Source: JBOGJI01 sp050747865 (GTDB lineage Bacteria; Acidobacteriota; Thermoanaerobaculia; Multivoradales; JAHEKO01). Taken from it: a stretch of DNA of 16,645 bases. A program made the position numbers and the translations under genes. The notes under the pieces were generated by a model, which saw only the letters and a list, made by a program, of their open reading frames with translations, made no database searches and was not told where the DNA came from. Shown here piece after piece: positions 12,369 through 16,645 of this stretch (the stretch's first letter is position 1; every line of letters begins with the position of its first letter). The stretch is from contig JBOGJI010000251.1 in NCBI GenBank assembly GCA_050747865.1, forward strand, positions 1 to 16,645. Direction: 5' to 3'.

Positions 12369-12450
12369 CCCGCGAAATGGCAAACCCGGTGTGAGCCGGG
12401 GACGCAAAGCCGACGGATCTCTACCGGAGATGGCCGGGCTACCGAACGGG
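12369..12450 (+). promoter_or_regulatory. c-di-GMP-I (GEMM-I) riboswitch aptamer
   Basis: The conserved blocks are GGCAAACC (12379-12386), GGGACGCAAAGCC (12399-12411) and GGGCTACCGA (12436-12445). Numbering from the V. cholerae Vc2 aptamer fits base for base through the first hairpin: G20 is 12379, A47 is 12406 and C92 is 12442, the three ligand-contacting bases. G20 rather than A20 predicts c-di-GMP rather than 3',3'-cGAMP. Helices: P1 CCCG/CGGG (12369-12372 with 12447-12450); first hairpin CCCGGU/GCCGGG with a GUGA tetraloop (12385-12400); second hairpin GCC/GGC, CGG/CCG and AUCUC/GAGAU (12409-12439). The family is known as a sensor of the second messenger controlling motility and biofilm formation. 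Confidence 0.92.
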
Positions 12451-12538
12451 GGCCGGAGGAGGGCACGCCCGAGGCACTTATGTTGCCTCGATGGCGAGCC
12501 GACTCAGGCCTCTACAGAGGCCTCTCCGGGGGGGAAAA
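12451..12538 (+). other. Hairpin array between aptamer and terminator
   Basis: Two strong stem-loops are visible: CGAGGCA/TGCCTCG (12470-12476 with 12484-12490, 7-base loop) and AGGCCTC/GAGGCCT (12506-12512 with 12517-12523, loop TACA). GAGGC occurs at 12471 and 12517, and GCCTC at 12485, 12508 and 12520, so several alternative pairings are possible. No supported gene lies here. Confidence 0.7.
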
Positions 12539-12573
12539 GCCCGTCGGCGCTCGTTCGCCGTCGGGCATTTTTT
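12539..12573 (+). terminator. Intrinsic terminator of the riboswitch RNA
   Basis: An 11-base stem GCCCGTCGGCG (12539-12549) pairs with CGCCGTCGGGC (12556-12566) with one T-T mismatch and a 6-base loop, followed by six T residues (12568-12573). On the minus strand the hairpin is followed by TTTT, so it may also stop transcripts of the convergent DUF885 gene, whose stop codon lies about 75 bases away. Confidence 0.92.
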
Positions 12574-12646
12574 CTCCCGCCCACCCGCCCCTGTTTGTCC
12601 CGCCCGCCCTCCCTTGAGGCCGGACTGGCCTGGGTGAGGGGTGCCG

Positions 12647-14422
12647 TTATTCGTGACGGCGCGTGCGGTCGACGTAGGCGGCGATTTGTTCTTCGAGGAC
12701 GGGGAGGGGGACGGCGCCGCGGAGGAGGACGGCGTCGTGGAACTCGCGGACGTCGAAGCGCGAGCCCAGGGCCTGCTCCGCCTCCCGGCGCAGGCGGCGG
12801 AGGGTCAGCTCGCCCAGCTTGTAGGACAGGGCCTGGCCGGGCCAGGAGATGTAGCGGTCGATCTCGGTCTCGACCTCGTGCAGCGACAGGGCGGTGCGCT
12901 CGGCCAGGTAGTCGATCGCCTGTTGCCTGGTCCAGCCGAAGGCGTGCACGCCGGTGTCGATGACCAGCCGGCAGGCCCGCCACATGGCGTAGGTGAGGCG
13001 GCCGAAGTTGGAGTAGGGATCCGTGTAGAAGCCGGCTTCGAGGCCCAGCCACTCGGAGTACAGCCCCCAGCCTTCGCCGAACGCCGACAGGTACCAGAAG
13101 CGGCGGAACGGCGGCAGGCCGTCCTGCTCCTCGGCGAGCGCGCCCTGCAGGTGGTGGCCCGGGACCGCCTCGTGCAGGGTCAGCGCCTCGAGGTTGTAGA
13201 GCGACCGCGAGGGGAGGTTGTGGGTGTTGACCCAGTAGATTCCCGGCTGCGTGGAGCCGTGGGCCGGCGACACATAGCGCCCGGCGGTATAGCGCGGCGC
13301 CAGCTCCTCGGGCACCGGCTCGACGGTGTAGGGCACGCGGGGGAGCGTGCCGAACAGGGCCGGCAGCTTGCCGTCCATGCGCTTGGCGATCCACGCCGCC
13401 CGCATGAGCAACTCCTCCGGGGTCTCGGCGTAGAACCGGGGGTCGGTGCGCAGGAACTCGAGGAACGCGGCGAAGTCGCCCTCGAAGCCGACCTCCCGCA
13501 TCACCGAGTCCATCTCCCGGCGCAGCTGCTCGACCTCGCGCAGCCCGATCTCGTGGATGTCGCGGGCTGACAGGTCGAGCGAGGTGTAGCGGCGGATCAG
13601 GAAGCGGTAGTAGTCCTCGCCGTTCGGCAGCTCCACGGCGCCGAGCGTCTCCCTGGCGCCGGGGAGGTACACGTCGCGCATGAAATCGCCAAACGCGCGG
13701 TACGCTGGAGTCGCCCCCTCGAGGATCGCCTGGCGGCCGGCGTCGCGTAGCCGCCCCTGCTCGCTCTCCGGCACCGAGCCGGGGAACTGTTCGAACGGCG
13801 GCCAGAAGACAGTCTCCTCCGGCTCGTCGACCGTGTAGCTTTCGACGGCGATCATCACCGACTCCACGACCACCCGCGGCAGGGTGAACCCGCGCTCGAG
13901 CCCCTGGCGCATGAGCCCGATCTGCTCGCCGAAGTAGCGCGGAAGCTGCCGCAGGCGCGCGATGTAGTTCTCGAAGTCCTCCACCGTGCGCAGGGTCATG
14001 GTCTGCGGCAGGCGCGCGAGCTCGATGTAGAAGCCCTCGTCGGAGGTTAGCGGGATCTGGTAGTCGCCGAGCTCGTACTCGCCGACGCGATCTTCGAGCT
14101 GGTGCTCGAAGATCCGGTAGCTCACGCGATCCTGGTCGGACAGGGCCTTGGGGTCGATGGTGTGGAGCTCCGCGAGGAACGCTTTGGCTGCCTCGTACCG
14201 GCGCCGCAGGTCCTGCGGAGCGCTGGAGGGCAGCCGGCCGTCGTATTCGTGCCGGCCCACGCTGGTGGCGAGCAGCGGGCTCTCCTCGAGCCGCGCCTCC
14301 CACTCACGGGCGAAGAGGTCGTGGAGCCGCACCGTCGCATCGTCCGCGAACGCCCGCCCCTCCTGCGCGCGGCCGGGTACGCACAAGGCCAGGGCGACGA
14401 GACAGGTGAGAGCCATGCGCAT
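12647..14422 (-). CDS. Secreted DUF885 family protein, probable zinc peptidase
   Basis: A 591-residue exported protein of the DUF885 family, common in proteobacteria, acidobacteria and actinobacteria and still poorly characterised. The N-terminus MRMALTCLVALALCVPGRAQ is a Sec signal peptide. The family's hallmark HEAVPGHH lies at 417-424 and is followed by GEGWGLYSE, with Glu450 a likely further ligand; this HExxxGHH...E arrangement resembles metallopeptidases, so hydrolysis of peptides in the periplasm is a reasonable inference, not proof. The family N-terminal feature SPLLATSVGRHEYDGRLPS is present and the length is typical, so the gene looks intact. The start at 14422 is supported by AGGAGGA (14431-14437) with eight bases of spacing; the open frame continues far upstream but without a signal peptide or family similarity. 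It is divergent from the radical SAM gene (66 bases) and convergent with the riboswitch RNA. Confidence 0.9.
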   Translation of the reverse strand: MRMALTCLVALALCVPGRAQEGRAFADDATVRLHDLFAREWEARLEESPLLATSVGRHEYDGRLPSSAPQDLRRRYEAAKAFLAELHTIDPKALSDQDRVSYRIFEHQLEDRVGEYELGDYQIPLTSDEGFYIELARLPQTMTLRTVEDFENYIARLRQLPRYFGEQIGLMRQGLERGFTLPRVVVESVMIAVESYTVDEPEETVFWPPFEQFPGSVPESEQGRLRDAGRQAILEGATPAYRAFGDFMRDVYLPGARETLGAVELPNGEDYYRFLIRRYTSLDLSARDIHEIGLREVEQLRREMDSVMREVGFEGDFAAFLEFLRTDPRFYAETPEELLMRAAWIAKRMDGKLPALFGTLPRVPYTVEPVPEELAPRYTAGRYVSPAHGSTQPGIYWVNTHNLPSRSLYNLEALTLHEAVPGHHLQGALAEEQDGLPPFRRFWYLSAFGEGWGLYSEWLGLEAGFYTDPYSNFGRLTYAMWRACRLVIDTGVHAFGWTRQQAIDYLAERTALSLHEVETEIDRYISWPGQALSYKLGELTLRRLRREAEQALGSRFDVREFHDAVLLRGAVPLPVLEEQIAAYVDRTRRHE

Positions 14423-14425
14423 CAG

Positions 14426-14472
14426 GCGAGTCCTCCTCTTCCAAGCGAGCGCAAGGTAGCACAGGGACTCGC
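14426..14472 (-). promoter_or_regulatory. Inverted repeat overlapping the DUF885 ribosome site
   Basis: GCGAGTCC (14426-14433) and GGACTCGC (14465-14472) are exact reverse complements, 31 bases apart, in the divergent region. In a DUF885 message starting far enough upstream, the second arm would pair with bases overlapping the Shine-Dalgarno AGGAGGA (14431-14437). A possible DUF885 promoter (TTGTAC, 14480-14475, with TACCTT, 14458-14453, on the minus strand) would instead start inside the repeat and prevent this pairing. Confidence 0.35.
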
Positions 14473-14475
14473 GCG

Positions 14476-14481
14476 TACAAT
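14476..14481 (+). promoter_or_regulatory. Candidate -10 box for the radical SAM gene
   Basis: TACAAT matches the -10 consensus at five of six positions. The expected transcription start is about 14488, directly before the ATG at 14489, which suggests a leaderless message. No good -35 is visible. Confidence 0.45.
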
Positions 14482-14488
14482 GGACGCG

Positions 14489-16612
14489 ATGCCGGCTCGC
14501 CCTCCCGACACGCCGCGGGGCCGCAGCACGGGCTTGAACCCGGCGAACCGCTTCGAGCGCCTGCGTATAGTCCCCGACGACCCCGGCGACGAGGATCCGC
14601 GGACCGTCCCCACGCACTACCTGCGCGACACCAGTCGCAGCGTCCTGTCGACCAACGACAGCCCCGACGTCCCCTTCGACGTCTCCCTCAACCCGTACCG
14701 AGGATGCGAGGCAGGCTGCGTCTACTGCCTCTCCGGGGATACAAGCATTCTGATGGCGGATGGAACAACCAAGCCGCTGCGGAAGGTTCGACCGGGCGAT
14801 GCGGTCTATGGGACCACCAGGCGCGGCTGGTATCGGCAGTACGTCAGGACGCGAGTCACGGCCCACTGGGAGGTGAGACGTCCCGCATACCGAGTTCTGC
14901 TGCGGGACGGTACCGAGCTGGTTGCCGGTGGCGACCATCGCTTCCTCACCGAGCGTGGCTGGAAGTTCGTCAGCGGGGCCATGTACGGCCCGGGGCAACG
15001 GCCTTATCTCACGACGAACAACAAGCTCATGGGCACCGGCCGCTTCGACGCGAGCCCGGATACAGCCGACGGCGACTACCGGCGCGGATATCTGGCGGGC
15101 TTGATTCGTGGTGATGGGCACCTTGCACACTACTTCTACGAACGGGAGGGCCGAGCGCACGGCAACCAGCACCAGTTCCGCCTCACACTTGCCGATCTAG
15201 ATGCGCTCGAGCGCGCGACGACGTTCCTCCACGATTTCGGGATCTCGGTGAACCGGTTCGTGTTCCAGGCCGAGACCGAGGCACGTCGGCAGATGGAGGC
15301 GGTTCGCACGCACTCCCGTGCAGCGGTCGCGAAGATCGAGGAGCTGGTCGAGTGGCCCGGCGCTCCAACGAATCTCTGGAGGCGTGGTTACCTGGCGGGG
15401 CTCTATGACGCGGAGGGTAGCTGGAACGCTAAGGTACTCCGAGTCCCCAACTCCGACCGGCAGATTGTCGATGCCTTCACCGAAGCACTGGAGCATTTCA
15501 ACTTCCGCTTCGTCCTCGAGCATGTCGACCGCCGCGGTGCGGGGCGAGATTTGGACGGTGTTCGCCTGCGTGGAGGACTGAGAGAAGTTCTGCGCTTCTG
15601 GCACTGGACCGACAACGCCATCTCGAGAAAGCGCGAGCTGGAAGGGAGATCACTGATCAGCGATTGTGACCTCGGAGTCGCGGCGATCAAACCCCTGGAA
15701 GACGAGATTCCTCTCTTCGACATCACCACGGGAACAGGGGATTTCATCGCCGATGGTGTCGTCAGTCATAACTGCTACGCCCGGCCGACACACGAATATC
15801 TGGGGTTTTCGGCGGGGCTCGATTTCGAGAGCCGCATCCTGGTGAAGGAGGACGCGCCGGAGCTGTTGCGCGCCGAGCTGGCCAAGCGCTCCTGGCGGCC
15901 GCGGCCGATCGGGCTGTCGGGGGTGACCGATCCCTACCAGCCGATCGAGCACAAGCTGGGGATCACGCGGCGCTGCCTGGAGGTGCTGGCAGATTGCCGC
16001 AATCCGGTGATGGTGGTGACCAAAAACGCCAAGGTGCGGCGGGACATCGATCTGCTGCAGGAGCTGGCACGCCACGACGCCGTGTCGGTGGCGATCTCGA
16101 TCACCACCCTCGACGCCTCGCTGGTGCGGCGGCTCGAGCCGCGCACCACGCATCCGCAGCGGCGCCTCGACGCCGTGCGCGAGCTGAACGAGGCCGGGGT
16201 GCCGGCGGGAGTCCTGGTCGCGCCCATCCTGCCGGCGATCACCGACGCGGAGGTGCCGGCCATCCTCGAGGCGGCGGCCGCCGCCGGCGCCCGCTTCGCC
16301 GGCTATACCGTGCTGCGGCTGCCCGGCGCGGTGGAGGAGCTGTTCACCGCCTGGCTCGAGGAGCACTTTCCGGACCGCAAGGAGAAGGTGTTGAACCGCA
16401 TCCGCGACATGCGCGGCGGCGAGTTGAACGAGACCCGCTTCGGCAAGCGGATGCGGGGTGAAGGGATCTGGGCGGAGCAGCTACGGTCGGTCTTCGAGCT
16501 TCACCGGCGCCGCCTCGGCCTCGACCGTCGTACGGTCCGACTCTCCACGGCCTCGTTCCGCCCGCCGCGCCCCGCCGGCCAGCTCGCACTGTTCGACACT
16601 GAGAGCCTGTGA
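14489..16612 (+). CDS. Intein-containing Rv2578c/SplB-like radical SAM protein
   Basis: The precursor is 707 residues; after splicing the host protein would be 358. The extein halves match the Rv2578c family of radical SAM proteins (related to SplB): NPYRGCEAGCVY before the intein and CYARPTHEYLGFSAGLDFE after it. Joined, they give CxxxCxxC (Cys73, Cys77 and Cys429), the ligands of the [4Fe-4S] cluster that cleaves S-adenosylmethionine. Later family features are VTDPYQPIEHKLGITR and VTKNAKVRRD. The substrate of this family is not established; a DNA- or RNA-directed role is only suggested by similarity to spore photoproduct lyase. No Shine-Dalgarno is present. ATG 14489 was chosen because of the -10 box ending at 14481; the in-frame ATG at 14480 overlaps that box and would add three residues. 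It is divergent from DUF885 and appears to stand alone or head a group continuing past the window. Confidence 0.92.
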   Translation: MPARPPDTPRGRSTGLNPANRFERLRIVPDDPGDEDPRTVPTHYLRDTSRSVLSTNDSPDVPFDVSLNPYRGCEAGCVYCLSGDTSILMADGTTKPLRKVRPGDAVYGTTRRGWYRQYVRTRVTAHWEVRRPAYRVLLRDGTELVAGGDHRFLTERGWKFVSGAMYGPGQRPYLTTNNKLMGTGRFDASPDTADGDYRRGYLAGLIRGDGHLAHYFYEREGRAHGNQHQFRLTLADLDALERATTFLHDFGISVNRFVFQAETEARRQMEAVRTHSRAAVAKIEELVEWPGAPTNLWRRGYLAGLYDAEGSWNAKVLRVPNSDRQIVDAFTEALEHFNFRFVLEHVDRRGAGRDLDGVRLRGGLREVLRFWHWTDNAISRKRELEGRSLISDCDLGVAAIKPLEDEIPLFDITTGTGDFIADGVVSHNCYARPTHEYLGFSAGLDFESRILVKEDAPELLRAELAKRSWRPRPIGLSGVTDPYQPIEHKLGITRRCLEVLADCRNPVMVVTKNAKVRRDIDLLQELARHDAVSVAISITTLDASLVRRLEPRTTHPQRRLDAVRELNEAGVPAGVLVAPILPAITDAEVPAILEAAAAAGARFAGYTVLRLPGAVEELFTAWLEEHFPDRKEKVLNRIRDMRGGELNETRFGKRMRGEGIWAEQLRSVFELHRRRLGLDRRTVRLSTASFRPPRPAGQLALFDTESL
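14726..15772 (+). mobile_element. Intein with LAGLIDADG homing endonuclease (349 aa)
   Basis: An in-frame protein intron, residues 80-428 of the precursor. Splicing block A starts at Cys80 (CLSGDTSILMADGTTKPL). Block B is ELVAGGDHRFLT with His150; the usual Thr three residues before it is Gly147. The endonuclease has two LAGLIDADG motifs, LAGLIRGDG (202-210, Asp209) and LAGLYDAEG (302-310, Glu309 as the acidic residue). Blocks F/G are PLFDITTGTGDFIADGVVSHN, ending His427-Asn428, followed by Cys429 as the +1 nucleophile. All catalytic residues for splicing and cleavage appear present, so both activities may be intact. Base composition is lower in GC than the host gene: by hand count 38 of 60 G+C in 14761-14820 and 34 of 60 in 15661-15720, against 42 of 60 in 15901-15960, which fits horizontal arrival. 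Confidence 0.95.
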
Positions 16613-16645
16613 ATGAATCTCCCATGGGTCGCGCGCCAGGGGCTT
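16613..16645 (+). CDS. Possible start of a further gene (truncated)
   Basis: An ATG directly follows the TGA of the radical SAM gene and the frame is open for the 11 codons left in the window (MNLPWVARQGL). The back-to-back TGAATG arrangement is compatible with coupled translation. There is no Shine-Dalgarno of note, and too little sequence is left to recognise a product. Confidence 0.25.
   Translation, partial: MNLPWVARQGL

Larger units (their letters stand above)
12367..12573 (+). ncRNA. Stand-alone c-di-GMP-I riboswitch RNA, about 207 nt
   Basis: The predicted transcript runs from the extended -10 promoter to the T-run of the terminator. It holds a GEMM-I aptamer (12369-12450), a hairpin array (12451-12538) and an intrinsic terminator (12539-12573). 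The expected layout of a c-di-GMP riboswitch is an aptamer in the leader of a controlled gene; here no plus-strand gene follows, because the next gene (DUF885, ending at 12647) is on the opposite strand. The RNA may therefore act in trans or by limiting antisense read-through. The parts are seen in the sequence; the free-standing role is inference. Confidence 0.75.

Noticed and set aside
12379..12442. A 3',3'-cGAMP (GEMM-Ib) reading of the aptamer
   Set aside because: cGAMP-type aptamers usually carry A at position 20. Here that base (12379) is G, favouring c-di-GMP, although promiscuous binding cannot be excluded by eye.
12480..12617. Small open frames starting at ATG 12480 (45 codons) and 12491, which might be genes controlled by the riboswitch
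   Set aside because: Both run through the terminator hairpin and T-run, so a terminated RNA would lack their stop. The nearest Shine-Dalgarno-like GGAGGAGGG (12455-12463) is 16 or more bases away, and the peptides are low-complexity Pro/Arg.
12391..12963. A 190-codon plus-strand frame beginning in the riboswitch
   Set aside because: It starts inside the conserved aptamer, crosses the terminator and overlaps DUF885 on the other strand. Its protein is Arg/Gly-rich with no features.
12647..15172. An 841-residue DUF885 product starting at 15172
   Set aside because: The extra 250 residues are antisense to the radical SAM gene and intein and have no homology features. A signal peptide and Shine-Dalgarno mark 14422.

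Overview
The window is a GC-rich chromosomal segment from a Gram-negative bacterium. The clues are an outer-membrane beta-barrel protein ending in Phe, several secreted proteins with Sec-type signal peptides, and a multidomain secreted metalloprotease with FN3/Ig-like modules of a style common in Acidobacteriota and related soil or aquatic phyla. The phylum is an inference from style only; there is no rRNA or marker-based proof. Most genes are housekeeping or envelope genes and no prophage or plasmid functions are seen. The one clearly mobile item is an intein.

Layout, left to right. (1) 1-1743 (+): the 3' part of a ClC-family chloride channel/transporter with a CBS pair and a C-terminal TrkA-C/RCK_C domain. 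(2) 1746-1778: a perfect 28-bp palindrome with a T-run on the minus strand, the intrinsic terminator of the next gene. (3) 1803-5648 (-): a 1281-aa secreted gluzincin metalloprotease, M36/fungalysin-like, with a long propeptide and four C-terminal modules; its mRNA leader carries a perfect 9-bp stem-loop just before the Shine-Dalgarno. (4) 5847-6473 (-): a 208-aa beta-barrel protein. (5) 6551-9772 (+): carB, followed by a 213-aa exported DUF4410-like protein (9842-10483), fumC (10516-11961) and a small four-helix membrane protein (11986-12354). (6) 12355-12573 (+): an extended -10 promoter, a c-di-GMP-I (GEMM) riboswitch aptamer, a short array of hairpins and an intrinsic terminator. (7) 12647-14422 (-): a secreted DUF885 protein. 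(8) 14489-16612 (+): an Rv2578c/SplB-like radical SAM protein interrupted by a 349-aa intein with a LAGLIDADG endonuclease. (9) 16613-end: a possible start of a further gene.

Two items stand out. The riboswitch has every diagnostic ligand-contact base (G20, A47, C92 in Vc2 numbering) and its own promoter and terminator, but no open reading frame follows it on its strand. The next gene is convergent, so the RNA looks like a free-standing, c-di-GMP-responsive small RNA or a controller of antisense transcription into the DUF885 gene. The intein sits exactly before the third cysteine of the radical SAM CxxxCxxC cluster motif, so that cluster Cys is also the +1 splicing nucleophile and the enzyme can only form its normal [4Fe-4S] site after splicing.

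The genes share no single pathway: carB serves pyrimidine and arginine synthesis, fumC the TCA cycle, and ClC anion transport. carB and the radical SAM gene lack Shine-Dalgarno sequences and have -10-like boxes close to their start codons, which suggests leaderless or near-leaderless transcripts; the other genes mostly have good Shine-Dalgarno sequences.
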